Shown: piece after piece, positions 25,616-35,100 of the stretch
How the letters are laid out: the number at the start of each line of letters is the position of its first letter
How positions within the stretch are numbered: position 1 is the stretch's first letter
Source of the DNA: Egibacteraceae bacterium
Lineage (GTDB): Bacteria > Actinomycetota > Nitriliruptoria > Euzebyales > Egibacteraceae
Assembly (NCBI GenBank): GCA_040905805.1
Contig: JBBDQS010000069.1
Coordinates: 1-35,345, forward strand
Direction of reading: 5' to 3'
Length of the DNA stretch: 35,345 bases
Notes under the pieces: model-generated
The model's input: only the letters and a program-made list of their open reading frames with translations
What the model was told of the DNA's origin: nothing
The model's database searches: none
Position numbers and translations under genes: made by a program

Positions 25616-26620
25616 CTACAACGCCCGCAGCACGTCGGTGAAGGTCATCGGCGGGGCGTTCTCCGCCCGCTCCAGCGCGCGGTTGAGCAAGGCCTGGGCC
25701 TGGTTGGCGTAGCGCAGGAAGGCATCGGTGAGGTCACCGAAGGTGCCGGTGCCCCCGGCGACCCGGACGGTCTCGTCGAACAGCGCCGGGTCGTCGGTCC
25801 GCCACCCCGCCGCAGTCAGCCGCTCCAGCACGTAGCCGTAGCTGCTGAGGTTCTGGTTGAACGCCCGCTCCAGCCGGAAGGCCTTCCAGAGCCGGTCGAA
25901 CGCCACCAGCTCGCTCAGCTGGCTCGACGCCGGGTCCGCGCCCTCCCCGGTGAGCATCACCGACACGGTGCGCTGGATCAGCCGGGTGGGGGCCGCACAG
26001 ACCGTGGCGGTCTGCGCGCGTCGCAGATGACCGTGCTCCTCGGCGAACGCCACGACCTCGGCCGCCGTGGTGGGTCCCGGGCCGGCCTTGGCCACCATGT
26101 CGAAGGCCGCGGAGAACATCCCGCGACTGGCCTTGAAGATCGCGGCGATGTACGACGGCAGCTCGCCGTGCCGGCGCACCGGATCCCGTCCGCGGTGGAA
26201 CAGGACCAGCGGGATGGTGATGCCGAGCTTGCTGAGGTCGGCGAGGCCCTGCACCGTGGCGTGCTGGTCTGGCTCCTGTGCGCGGTACTGCTCGCCGAGC
26301 CACGCCAGCCCGTCGAGGATCTGCGTGGTGTCACGGCGCAGCGCCTCGTAGGCGGACGTGTTCATCGGCCCGCCATGACGCGACGGGGTGTCCCGGTACG
26401 GGCATGCGGTCGCGTCCATGGCGATCCCCGCACGCACGGCTCTCCTGATCGCCCGCTCGGGAGCCGAGTCCTCCAGCAGGAGCCGCCGGTGCTCGTCGGT
26501 CTCGTCCGTCACGGTCAGCAGCTGCTCCAGGCGCAGCCCGGGTGGTCGCCGGACGGGTTCGCCGCCGCCCGCAGAGGCGTCGGCGTCCCCGGGCGTGCCA
26601 CTGGCCTTGGGTGTGCTCAC
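25616..26620 (-). CDS. Unrecognised soluble helical protein
   Basis: 334 residues from a GTG start; I do not recognise the family. The first 30 residues are Gly/Ser/Pro-rich and probably disordered; the rest is predicted helical, without signal peptide, TM helix or obvious catalytic motif. Cys-containing segments (ATACPYRDTPSRHGG) occur at about residue 72. The gene starts ten bases after the methyltransferase stop, in the same run, so the two probably work together. The Shine-Dalgarno site is weak, and coupling to the upstream gene may drive its translation. Confidence 0.75.
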   Translation of the reverse strand: MSTPKASGTPGDADASAGGGEPVRRPPGLRLEQLLTVTDETDEHRRLLLEDSAPERAIRRAVRAGIAMDATACPYRDTPSRHGGPMNTSAYEALRRDTTQILDGLAWLGEQYRAQEPDQHATVQGLADLSKLGITIPLVLFHRGRDPVRRHGELPSYIAAIFKASRGMFSAAFDMVAKAGPGPTTAAEVVAFAEEHGHLRRAQTATVCAAPTRLIQRTVSVMLTGEGADPASSQLSELVAFDRLWKAFRLERAFNQNLSSYGYVLERLTAAGWRTDDPALFDETVRVAGGTGTFGDLTDAFLRYANQAQALLNRALERAENAPPMTFTDVLRAL

Positions 26621-26630
26621 CGTCGACAGC

Positions 26631-27494
26631 CTACGTCACCGTCCCGTCGCCGGACGGGCCCTGCGGGGTCCACGACACCACCGCGGCCGGCAGGCTGCGG
26701 ACGGGGGCACCCAGGCCGTCTCCCCGCTCGATGAGCCAGTCGTCCAGCAGGGGCCTGAGCTCGGCCCGGGCCTCGGCGGTGTCGGGGAGGCACAGGCTCC
26801 GCCGGTAGTCCTCCACCGCCTCGTCGAGATCGGGGAATCGGGCCCTGGCCGGCACCTCCACGATGTCGACGTCGGCGGTGACGCCGAGCGTGGCGAGCAC
26901 CGCCACCGCGTCCAGGTAGGTCGGTCCGGGAGCGCGCGGCTGCCCGTGGAAGTGCCGCCAGATCGGGTCGAACAGCAGGTCGGTGCTGGCTCCCGCCATG
27001 GAGATCAGGACCCTGCGCCGCACGGCGCGGTCGAGCTTGCGCAAGAACGGTGCCACGTCCTCGACGATCGGCAGGACGTACGCGCAGACGGCGACGTCCC
27101 CGACGACGTCGCCGGACTCCTCCCACGGCGCGTGCAGGGTGCGCACGTTGGTCAAGCCCGCCCGCGCGGCGTCGCGGGTCAGGACCTCCAGCATGCCGGC
27201 GCTCGGGTCGACCGCCACGACCTCGCGGGCACGGGGCGCGAGGGCCACCGTGATGCGGCCCGTCCCGGCACCCACGTCGAGCACGACCGTGCGCCGCCCG
27301 ATGTGCCGCCGCGCCCGCCGCACGAAGGGGTCGCGCTCGGCGGTGCCGGCGACCCGCTGCGCGTAGCGCTCGGCGCGGGTGTCCCAGAAGGCGGGCCCGA
27401 TCCGGTCTGCCTGGGGGGACAGGCGCTCCATCTCCGCGAACTTGGCGCGCACGAGCCGCTGCCAACGGCATGCGGGTTCCTCGGGGGTGCTCAC
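26631..27494 (-). CDS. Class I SAM-dependent methyltransferase
   Basis: A 287-residue cytoplasmic enzyme from a GTG start. Motif I is VVLDVGAGTG (70-79), with the acidic ribose-binding Asp96 in VVAVDPSAGML. Motif IV has changed to AVCAYVLP. The substrate cannot be inferred from sequence. It follows the small membrane protein by 18 bases and precedes the unrecognised helical protein by ten, so the three genes form an operon. The first codons are nearly the same as in the next gene (both encode MSTP), which I take as coincidence. Confidence 0.87.
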   Translation of the reverse strand: MSTPEEPACRWQRLVRAKFAEMERLSPQADRIGPAFWDTRAERYAQRVAGTAERDPFVRRARRHIGRRTVVLDVGAGTGRITVALAPRAREVVAVDPSAGMLEVLTRDAARAGLTNVRTLHAPWEESGDVVGDVAVCAYVLPIVEDVAPFLRKLDRAVRRRVLISMAGASTDLLFDPIWRHFHGQPRAPGPTYLDAVAVLATLGVTADVDIVEVPARARFPDLDEAVEDYRRSLCLPDTAEARAELRPLLDDWLIERGDGLGAPVRSLPAAVVSWTPQGPSGDGTVT

Positions 27495-27512
27495 TGGCGG
27501 GCGCTGGCTCCC

Positions 27513-27869
27513 CTAGTCGCGTGGTGCGGGGGAGCCCCGGCGCCACCAGCTGAAGAGGGCAACCGCCGCAGCGAGCACAGCGACGACGGCCAGCGGCAGC
27601 GGCCACGCGGACGCCGCGAGCTGCTCGCTGAGCAGCATGACGGCGACGGACAGCACGGCCACGGCGCTCAGGATGGCAGCCAGGGCAGCCAGCAGCACGC
27701 GGGATCCGCCGTCGTGCCCGTCGTCGTCACCGTCCGGGGCCGGAGCAGCGCTGTCAGGGTCAGCGCCGGACGACAGGTCACGTCCGAGGACCCAGCTCGG
27801 CTCGAGGGCCGCCTGGTGGTTTGACTCCATCAGGTCGTCACCCTGCCTGCCCTTGTCGCGGAAAGCCAC
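27513..27869 (-). CDS. Small two-TM membrane protein
   Basis: 118 residues from a GTG that has AAGGGAG five bases upstream; a longer GTG start and an internal ATG (ending at 27830) are possible but have weaker sites. A hydrophilic acidic N-terminal half of about 60 residues is followed by two hydrophobic helices and a short WWRRGSPAPRD tail. No family is recognised. It leads the methyltransferase and helical-protein genes and lies 131 bases downstream of ftsH copy 2, so it could be an FtsH adaptor or substrate; I have no direct evidence. Confidence 0.65.
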   Translation of the reverse strand: MAFRDKGRQGDDLMESNHQAALEPSWVLGRDLSSGADPDSAAPAPDGDDDGHDGGSRVLLAALAAILSAVAVLSVAVMLLSEQLAASAWPLPLAVVAVLAAAVALFSWWRRGSPAPRD

Positions 27870-28000
27870 GGTTGCTCCCTTGCCGTTGCCGGTGTCCAGT
27901 GCGCGCGCCTGCACCACGAGCGACGCCCCACGACCAAGCCCCCAGGCTAGGCACCGCGCGCGCCGCGACGCAATAGGTGTGGCGGTCCACTAGCCCACCG

Positions 28001-29977
28001 TCACCGCCGTGTGGGGCCCGTCCCCTCCGGCCGTCCCGCGGGGGCGGCCGGACCACCGGCGGCGCGAGCATCTGTCCCGTTGAGCGGCGGGGCCGGCATG
28101 CCGCTGACGGCGATGGCGACGGCGTCGGCGAACGGTTGGAGCTCGTCCTCGCGCAAGGTCTCGTTCGCGACGAGCTCCTCGACCAGCCAGTCGAGGATGT
28201 CGCGATGGGCGCGCAGGAGCTGCAGTGCGTGGTCGTACGCCTCATCGATCATCCGGCGGATCTCCCGGTCGATCAACCCGGCGACCTCCGCGGAGTAGTC
28301 GGGGATGAACGACCCGTCGTCCAGGTAGGCGCTCGACCCCGGCTGCCCGAGGGCCACCATCCCGAGCGCATCGCTCATCCCGAACTCGCAGACCATCCGC
28401 CGAGCCAGTCTGGTCGCCCGACGCAGGTCGCTGGACGGCCCACTGGTCGGCTCGCCGAGGACGAGATCCTCGGCTGCCCGGCCGCCCATTGAGACCGCCA
28501 GCTCGTGATGCATGTCGTTTTGGGCGACGACCACCTTGTCGTCGTCGGGTTGGATGCGGGTGTGGCCCAACGAGCTGCCCCGGCTGACGATGGAGATACG
28601 GCTGACGGGATCCCCCTCCGGTCGCGCGAACGCCACGAGGGCGTGCCCCCCTTCGTGGTAGGCCACCGCGCGCTTGTCCGCGGGACTGAGTCGCCGGACC
28701 CGGCCCTCGCTGCCGACCAGCACCCGGTCGACGGCCTCCTCCAGCTCCAGCAGGCCGATGGCCTCCTTGCCCCGCCGCGCGGCCAGGAGCGCTGCCTCGT
28801 TGGTCAGGCTGGCGAGGTCCGCGCCGGTGAAGCCCGTAGTCTGCACCGCGACCCGATCCAGGTCGACGGCCGGCTCGAAGCGCTTGTTGGCCGCATGCAC
28901 GCGCAAGATGTCGAGCCTGCCCGCCCGGTCCGGGCGGTCGACCACGATCTGGCGGTCGAAGCGACCGCGGCGCAGCAGCGCCTTGTCGAGCACGTCGGGG
29001 CGGTTGGTCGCCCCCATGATCACGACCCCCGTCGTGCTGGCGAAGCCGTCGATCTCCACCAGCAGTTGGTTGAGGGTCTGGTCGCGCTCGTCGTTGCCGC
29101 CGCTGCTGGCAGCACCGCCCCGTGCGCGGCCCAGCGCGTCGAGCTCGTCGATGAACAGGATGGCCGGGGCACGCTCGCGCACCTGGCGGAACAGGTCACG
29201 GATGCGTGCGGCGCCGACTCCGACGTACATCTCCACGAAGTCGGTGCCCGACATGGCGAAGAACGGAACGCCGGCCTCGCCAGCGACCGCGCGGGCGAGC
29301 AGCGTCTTGCCGGTGCCCGGGGGGCCGACCAGCAGGACGCCGTGGGGGGCTTCCGCTCCGATGGCCTCGAGCCGGGCGGGGTCCAGGAGGTAATCGCGCA
29401 CCTCCCGGATCTCGAGGATGGCCTCGTCGACGCCGGCGACGTCCGCGAACGTCACGGGCCGTTCCTCCGCACCGCGTTTGGCGGCGGCCTTCAGAAACGC
29501 GTTGTTCCCGCCTCCGGCCCTGAAGAGCACGATCGCCAGTCCGAGCCCGCAGACGAGGATCATCGTCACCACGAAGCCCGCGATCAGGTCGATGCGCCGC
29601 TTGAACGCCTGCTGGTCGATGTCCAGCGGGATGCCCTGGTCGATCGCGGTGGTGATGAATCCGCTGGCGAAGACTGGGTTCTCGCCGGGGAGGGCGACCC
29701 AGTACTGCTCGTCGTCGCGCATGAACAGGATGCGGTTGTCATGGCTCTTGAGCACCGCCGAGGTGATCTCGCGGTTCTCGGCCCACCCTTCGAACAGGCC
29801 GATGCTGGCCTCCTCACCGGCCGTCTCGGGCAGGGCGTAGTACACCAGCGCACCGCCGAGTCCGAGCAGTGTCAGCAGCGTGAGCGACAGGAGGATCTTG
29901 GCCAGGCGGTACGGCTGGCGGTCCTTCGGGTCCTTCGTCTTTTCGGGCTTCCGCTTGCGCTGCTGCGACTGGGTCAC
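28001..29977 (-). CDS. ftsH: FtsH-family membrane AAA+ zinc protease (copy 2)
   Basis: A 658-residue ATP-dependent membrane protease from a GTG start five bases after AGGAG. A very basic N-terminus precedes TM helices at about 27-48 and 130-152, with an exterior domain between. The AAA+ module has Walker A GPPGTGKT (218-225), Walker [10 protein letters not shown] and RRGRFDR. The zinc site is HEGGH (His441, Glu442, His445) instead of the usual HEAGH, with Asp517 as the third ligand; it should be active. The C-terminus is a disordered Ala/Gly/Pro extension. It shares the fold but is clearly diverged from copy 1, 13 kb away, so this is an old duplication or separate acquisition and not a recent copy. 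Neighbours differ: this copy leads a run of membrane, methyltransferase and copper genes. Confidence 0.95.
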   Translation of the reverse strand: MTQSQQRKRKPEKTKDPKDRQPYRLAKILLSLTLLTLLGLGGALVYYALPETAGEEASIGLFEGWAENREITSAVLKSHDNRILFMRDDEQYWVALPGENPVFASGFITTAIDQGIPLDIDQQAFKRRIDLIAGFVVTMILVCGLGLAIVLFRAGGGNNAFLKAAAKRGAEERPVTFADVAGVDEAILEIREVRDYLLDPARLEAIGAEAPHGVLLVGPPGTGKTLLARAVAGEAGVPFFAMSGTDFVEMYVGVGAARIRDLFRQVRERAPAILFIDELDALGRARGGAASSGGNDERDQTLNQLLVEIDGFASTTGVVIMGATNRPDVLDKALLRRGRFDRQIVVDRPDRAGRLDILRVHAANKRFEPAVDLDRVAVQTTGFTGADLASLTNEAALLAARRGKEAIGLLELEEAVDRVLVGSEGRVRRLSPADKRAVAYHEGGHALVAFARPEGDPVSRISIVSRGSSLGHTRIQPDDDKVVVAQNDMHHELAVSMGGRAAEDLVLGEPTSGPSSDLRRATRLARRMVCEFGMSDALGMVALGQPGSSAYLDDGSFIPDYSAEVAGLIDREIRRMIDEAYDHALQLLRAHRDILDWLVEELVANETLREDELQPFADAVAIAVSGMPAPPLNGTDARAAGGPAAPAGRPEGTGPTRR

Positions 29978-30168
29978 CGCTGCTCCTACGGTTGTGGCGA
30001 TGCGAGTTCGCGCGGTGGGCTCGACGGCCCACCAAACGGCCGCGGAGGACCGGCCGACAGGCCACCGGCGCCCCTGGCAATCCTAGCCCCCGTGGCTCGT
30101 GCGGGTGCGTGGATCACGCACCCGCTGGTGGTCGGGCACCCCGGGAAAGCCCGCCTGGGGAACATGCG

Positions 30169-30204
30169 ACGGCCCGACCGGAGGCGAACCTCCGGTCGGG
30201 CCGT
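30169..30204 (-). terminator. Strong terminator with UUCG tetraloop
   Basis: A perfect 16-base-pair stem (30169-30184 with 30189-30204) closes a four-base loop that reads TTCG on the minus strand, an unusually stable tetraloop. It begins 17 bases after the stop of the minus-strand Ig-like protein C gene. Confidence 0.9.
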
Positions 30205-30221
30205 ATGCTGCGTGAGCCGCG

Positions 30222-31373
30222 CTAGACCTTGATCTTGGCCTTCGCGCGTTGCCGGACTTCCGTGACCAACGCTGCACCTGACGCGGTGAGCAGACCAGCT
30301 GCCAACAGCATCAGCGGCAGGAGGGCCCACGGTGTGGTCCCTTGCCCCCCGTCGAACGGGGTGCTCTCACCGACGTCGCTCGAGAACGGAGCAGCGTCGA
30401 CGACCGACGGGTCGGCCGGCTCGATCGGAGCCGTGACCGCCGCGGCGGGTGCCGCATCGGTCGTGATCCCCGCACCGGCGAGCAGTGCACGCTCTGCGGT
30501 GCTGGGCGCGTACGCCGTTGCTGCAACGCCGACGAGCTCGCCCTCAGGGGCAGGCTCGCTCAGCGGTGCCACTCCGGCCGGCGTCGACGGTGTCGACGTG
30601 GTCGACGTGGTCGCAGGGGACCCCGTCGTGTTGGTCAGCGCTGCGGGGACCGGCGTGGTGGTGACCGGTGCCACCGCTGTGGGCGCTGGCGTCTGGGTCT
30701 CCGCCGCCGGCGCAGCAGGTGCTGGCGCAGCGGGTGCTGGCGCAGCAGGGGTCTCGCTGACCGGCGGTGCCACCGGGGCTGCGACCGGCTGGTTCGCGGG
30801 CGGAGCCTCTTGGGTCGGCGCCTCCTCGAACGGTGCTGGCGGTGTGACCGGTTGCGTCGGAGCAGCGGGCTCCTCGATCGCCTCCGGCTGGGAGCCGGCA
30901 GTCGGTTCCGCAGGTTCCGCAGGTTCCGCAGGTTCCGCGGGCTCCTCGACGGCGTCGACGGCGTCAACAGGAGCCGGCGAAACAGCGAAGTTGGCGCTCC
31001 TCGCACTGAACTGGGCGGCCCGCGCCGAGATGGAGTAGGCACCAGCCGGTGTGCCGGCAGGAACCGTGACGCTGACCGCGAACTGGCCGTTCGCGTCGGC
31101 GACCGTGCTGGCGAGGACCTGACCGCCTGAGCCATTCCAGTGCACGGTCACGGTGTCGCCGGCGTAGAAGGAGGTGCCGATGACGTTCACGACACCGCCC
31201 GCCGGGACGCTAGACGGGCTCGTGGAGATACTCGCGCTGGGCGAACACGCGAAGGCCGGTGCCGCAAGGATCAACCCAATAACCATCAGCGCACCGCCGC
31301 CGATGACCAGGTACCGGATGGTCCTGGTCGGAAGGCGGGCGCTGCTTGCTGGTAGTGCTTGGCGTACTTCCAT
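30222..31373 (-). CDS. Ig-like surface protein C with long Pro/Ala/Thr linker
   Basis: 383 residues, the longest member of the family formed with proteins A and B. A GAGGGGG site lies five bases before the chosen ATG. The signal peptide ends in AFAC (Cys43), as in A and B. The Ig-like domain (about 45-140) shows VPAGGVVNVIGTSFY, VHWNGSGGQVLAS, VTVPAGTPAGAYSI and ARSANFAV. A low-complexity stretch of about 200 residues (PAE repeats, then Ala/Pro/Thr) acts as a stalk, and a TM helix with a basic tail (RQRAKAKIKV) anchors the protein. So the Ig-like domain would be held far out from the membrane, through or beyond the wall. The gene is divergent from BNR4. Confidence 0.82.
   Translation of the reverse strand: MEVRQALPASSARLPTRTIRYLVIGGGALMVIGLILAAPAFACSPSASISTSPSSVPAGGVVNVIGTSFYAGDTVTVHWNGSGGQVLASTVADANGQFAVSVTVPAGTPAGAYSISARAAQFSARSANFAVSPAPVDAVDAVEEPAEPAEPAEPAEPTAGSQPEAIEEPAAPTQPVTPPAPFEEAPTQEAPPANQPVAAPVAPPVSETPAAPAPAAPAPAAPAAETQTPAPTAVAPVTTTPVPAALTNTTGSPATTSTTSTPSTPAGVAPLSEPAPEGELVGVAATAYAPSTAERALLAGAGITTDAAPAAAVTAPIEPADPSVVDAAPFSSDVGESTPFDGGQGTTPWALLPLMLLAAGLLTASGAALVTEVRQRAKAKIKV
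30904..30939. repeat. 9-bp tandem repeat in protein C stalk
   Basis: Four tandem copies of GGTTCCGCA (the last ending in CG) encode Pro-Ala-Glu repeats in the stalk of Ig-like protein C. Slippage would change stalk length in frame. A 15-base Ala/Pro-encoding repeat is also visible at about 30719-30755. Confidence 0.85.
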
Positions 31374-31822
31374 CCAAGCCCCCTCTTTCTTATGTGGTCG
31401 TTCGGGCACAGCGAACCACTGTGCCTATGTGAACAATTTATCCGGCTTCAACCCGCCGGCGCAAGGCCCGTGGTGGCGCGGCCAGTCCGTTCGGCTTCAC
31501 CCCAAACCGATGATAACGGATCAAAGCCACGAGTGATGAGGGGCAAATCCCTCGGCAGGCGACGAACCGCATGCTGGCGAGCGGGGTCGGCGCCCCGCAC
31601 GCGACCCAATCTGTGCGCGGGGCGCACGCCACCACGCCCCCGCAGCCTCCGACATACCGACGCCCTGCCCGAACGCGTGCGGCTGGTCCGGGTCAGCCGG
31701 GGCCCCGAGAGGGTCGCGGGTTTTCGCGAAATCGTGGGTCAACGGTGCGGTAAATGTCATAGACAGCTATGTGCTGATTTCAACTTGGCGGGCCCGAGCC
31801 GCACGACATTAGGGGAAAGGGC
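31374..31822. promoter_or_regulatory. Gene-free region upstream of protein C
   Basis: About 450 bases without a supported gene, part of the 731-base gap between protein C and BNR4. Base composition is more A/T-rich at 31380-31530. It must contain the protein C promoter. GATAAATTGTT on the minus strand (about 31434-31444) resembles a -10 element, but I found no matching -35. Confidence 0.4.
31405..31425 (-). promoter_or_regulatory. Hairpin in the leader of protein C
   Basis: GGCACAG (31405-31411) pairs perfectly with CTGTGCC (31419-31425) around a seven-base loop, about 31-51 bases upstream of the protein C start. It could be an operator or a leader-RNA structure. Protein A also has an inverted repeat upstream, at a greater distance and with a different sequence. 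Confidence 0.4.
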
Positions 31823-31852
31823 TTGACGGATACCTCGGGGGAGCCGTACAGT
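31823..31852 (+). promoter_or_regulatory. Sigma-70-type promoter for BNR4
   Basis: TTGACG (31823-31828) and TACAGT (31847-31852) are separated by 18 bases and match the consensus at five of six and four of six positions. Transcription would start near 31860, leaving an untranslated leader of about 245 bases before the BNR4 start. Confidence 0.55.
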
Positions 31853-31859
31853 CCATCGC

Positions 31860-32104
31860 GCAGAAGTGGGATTCAACCTCGTTGCCATGCTCGTGGCGTC
31901 GAAGCCTTGACCGTCGTGGGCCCGGTGACGGGGGAGAGAAGCGGGCAATGCTGCGGCACAGTCCGCCGCGACTGTGTCGCAAATGTCTGGTCACGAGCAG
32001 CGCGAGCCCCGGAAGCGCGATGCGCTGTCGGGTGGTTTTTGCTGTGTTGGGCAGCTGCAGCGCACCAAATCGATACATTCCATAATGCTAGAAGGAGATG
32101 TCGC
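31860..32104 (+). ncRNA. Candidate structured 5' leader of BNR4
   Basis: About 245 bases between the predicted promoter and the BNR4 ATG. The centre has an 11-base-pair stem (31953-31963 with 31970-31980, one G-U pair) with loop CGCCGC. Further on, CAGCGC (31998-32003) can pair with GCGCTG (32022-32027), with five T at 32036-32040, as in a weak attenuator. The Shine-Dalgarno AAGGAG is at 32092-32097. The segment around 31939-31975 has some likeness to the core of cobalamin riboswitches, but I cannot identify the rest of that fold and do not claim it. Confidence 0.35.
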
Positions 32105-35100
32105 ATGCAAGAGATACATCGTGGGCTGCCCCTCGGGCGGGCCATCTGGCCGCGTGCCACCATGGCGGCGGTGCTGGCCCTGCTCATGGGGCTGGCCCTG
32201 CTGGCCACACCCACCGGTGCACAGGAGCCTTCCCAGGTCGAGCCGGCGCAGTCGGTCGCGCCTGAGCTCGCGGATGTGACCGTCAGCCCCAACCAACCGG
32301 TGGCACCGGTCAACCCCCCGCCGGGCGAGGAAGCCCCCGGGCGGCTCGCCGGCGGGCTCCGGGTGAACCCCGAGGACCCCGAGCACTGGGTCGCATTCAC
32401 CTGGAACGCGCACGTCGAGGCCGGCGACGCCTGCGAGCTGCACGTCTCGCGCGACGGCGGGGAGACCTGGAGCACCACCAACGACTTCCCCGCGCCGCCC
32501 GACTTCGGCACCGAGCCGCCCGCCTCCGAGGCCCGTGGGTTCTGCTCGAACGAGCGCGGTTCCGGCCGTCACAGCAGCCACGGCTCGATCGCGTTCGGCG
32601 AGGGCGGCACCGTCTACACCGCGTTCCTGGGCATACGTGAGGGCGCCGCCGGCACGTCGCTGCTGCTGGCCCGCTCGGACGACGGTGGCGACACCATCAC
32701 CTCCGTGGAGGAGGGCATCGTCGGCGGGGTCGCCGGTCCCGTGGACGAGGACACCGGGCTCATCAACCCGCAGCACCCGTCGTTCAACTTCCCGCGCGTA
32801 GCCGTGGACCCCGGCGCCGGCGAGGGTGGCGAGGACCTGGTGTACGTGCAGGCCCGCGGCAGCATCGCCCACCCCACCGAGAACACCTGGACCACCAACA
32901 ACATCGCGATGGCCGTCTCTGATGACGGGGGCGACACCTGGTCCCACCCGCTGGCGGTCAACCGGACCGACCAGCAGGCGGCCGACGACCCCGCTGACTT
33001 CAACGGCAGCCTCCAGGGCCAGATCGTCATCGGCAGCGACGGCACCGCCTACACCGTCTGGCAGTCCGGCGGCCGCCTGATCCGCGTCGGTTGGACCGAC
33101 GATCAAGGCGCGACCTGGGAGGTCGCCGACGTGGTGGACACCCCGGGCGACAGCTACCCGCGGCTAGCGATCAACCCGAACAACGACAACCTCCACATCT
33201 CCTTCGCCTTGGAGCCGGAGCCACCCGCAGTTGAGGCGGCCACCGACGTCCAGCCCCAGGACCACTGGTTCGACCCGGGTGCCGGGATGTACCACACCAC
33301 CTCGAGTGACGCGGGGCAGACCTGGAGCTCGCCCAACAGGGTCGATGACAACCTTCCCCCCGACAGCGGCGTGACCGAGCACCAGCGGCGCCACCCCAAC
33401 ATCGGGGTCTCCTCCAGCGGGCGGGTCGATATCGTCTGGATGGACCGCCGGCACTGGATCGAGGGCCGCACGCCCCTGATCGAGCGGGGCGGAGCGGAGC
33501 GCCCAGTCGAGCGCTACATCTGTGAGGACAGCCACTGGTCGTGCAGCATCGCGCGCACCCGTGACATCTACCACGCGTTCTCCACCGATGATGGGGAGAG
33601 CTTCTCCACCAACGTGCGCCTGACGGACTACTCGAACAACGACGACCAGGGCTGGGAGCAGCAGCAAGGCGCGTTCTGGCACCACGGCATGGGCCTCGAC
33701 CACGCCGGCGACGACATGGTGGCGGTGTGGCACGACAGCCGCCGTGGCAAGGCGTTGCCCGGGACGTTCAAATTCTCATTCGTACCGTCCCCGATTGCGT
33801 TCCGCGCTGCGGAGAACGAGGACCTGTTCTTCACGCGTGTCCGCTACGACGATGACCCCGACGGACTGCCGCTGGTGGAGACCTTGCCCGAGGACAACGC
33901 CGTGGACGTGTCGGTCGCACTGAGCCAGGACATCGGCTACCCCGGCGGTGGGCAGTCCCGAGGCACGGACCGCACGGGCCCGATCATGGCTACCAGCCCG
34001 CACGCCCAGGCAGTGGTCGTCAACGAGGGCGACTGGGCATCCGCGCTGGTCGGCAGCGTGCTCGCCCGTCGCTACATGGGTCCGGTGCTCGCCACCCCGG
34101 CGAACGCGCTGCCCGCGGTGGTCTCCGACGAGATCGACCGCATGGAGCTGCACCGGCGTGAAGAGGCACCACGTCCCCTCCCAGATGGCACCGATACCAG
34201 TGACATGGTGGACCAGGCTGGGCTGACCGGGGTCTTCATCCTCGGCGCCGCCGACGACGTCAGTGCCGGGATCGAGACCGACATCGCGGCGCGGGGCCCA
34301 CTGGGCACCGACGTCGAGCGCTTCTCGCAGGAGCCGGCAGAGATGGCCGCCGAGGTGGCTCTCCACCTCGACCCCCGACTGACCGCGGCGGAGGGTGAGC
34401 CGCCCGGGCCCGCATTCGACGCCGTGGTGATCGTGAACCCTGAAGACTCCGACAGCGCAGGTGTCGCGGCGCTGGCAGCCGGAAAGCTGTTGCCGGTCCT
34501 GTTCGTGAACCCCGACTCGATCCCGCAGGACACCGAGGACGCCCTGGACGCCCTGGACATCGACCGCACCATCGTGGTCGGTGACACCGACGCCATCAGC
34601 GACGCGGTCCTTGGCGACCTGCCGGGCGCCAACCGGCTGACCGGTGCCGACGCGTACGAGCTGTCGGAGGACATCGTGGAGGAGGGCCACGACCGCGGCC
34701 TTCCGGCCAACATCGTCTACGTCGTGGACGATGCCATGCACGCCGCGCTGGCTGGGTCGTCGGTCGCACGCGCCGGTGGGATGCTGGTGCGGGCACCTGA
34801 CGCGCACCCGCAGGACGCGATGGACACCATGGAGACCGCCGGGTTGGAGGACCACGTCGACCGGATCATCCGCTTCGGCGCCGACGTGCTGGCGCCGGTG
34901 TGGCCAGACGGCGCGGAGCTGACCGCGACGGACATCACCCAGACCAGCGTGACGTTGTCGTGGCCGTCAGCAAGCGACGACACCGCGGTGGCCGGCTACC
35001 ACCTGTTCCAAGACGGGACGGTCATCGCTGACATCGAGGGATCGCCGGTGCCGACCAGCCACACGGTCACCGGCCTGACGCCGGGGACCTCCTATACCTT

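Noticed and set aside
25616-27494. Nearly identical first codons of the methyltransferase and the next gene (both MSTP)
   Set aside because: Four residues are too few to indicate duplication, and the rest of the two proteins is unrelated.
26388-27824. Plus-strand frame opposite the methyltransferase operon
   Set aside because: Antisense to an operon with SAM-binding motif and tight spacing; no family features.
28505-30232. Plus-strand frame opposite ftsH copy 2
   Set aside because: Antisense to a full FtsH with all catalytic motifs.
31939-31980. Cobalamin riboswitch
   Set aside because: Only short stretches resemble the core; no B12 box or full fold could be recognised by eye, so I list only a structured leader.
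33776-34855. Minus-strand frame opposite BNR4
   Set aside because: Antisense to CWB2-like repeats; no start site or domain.
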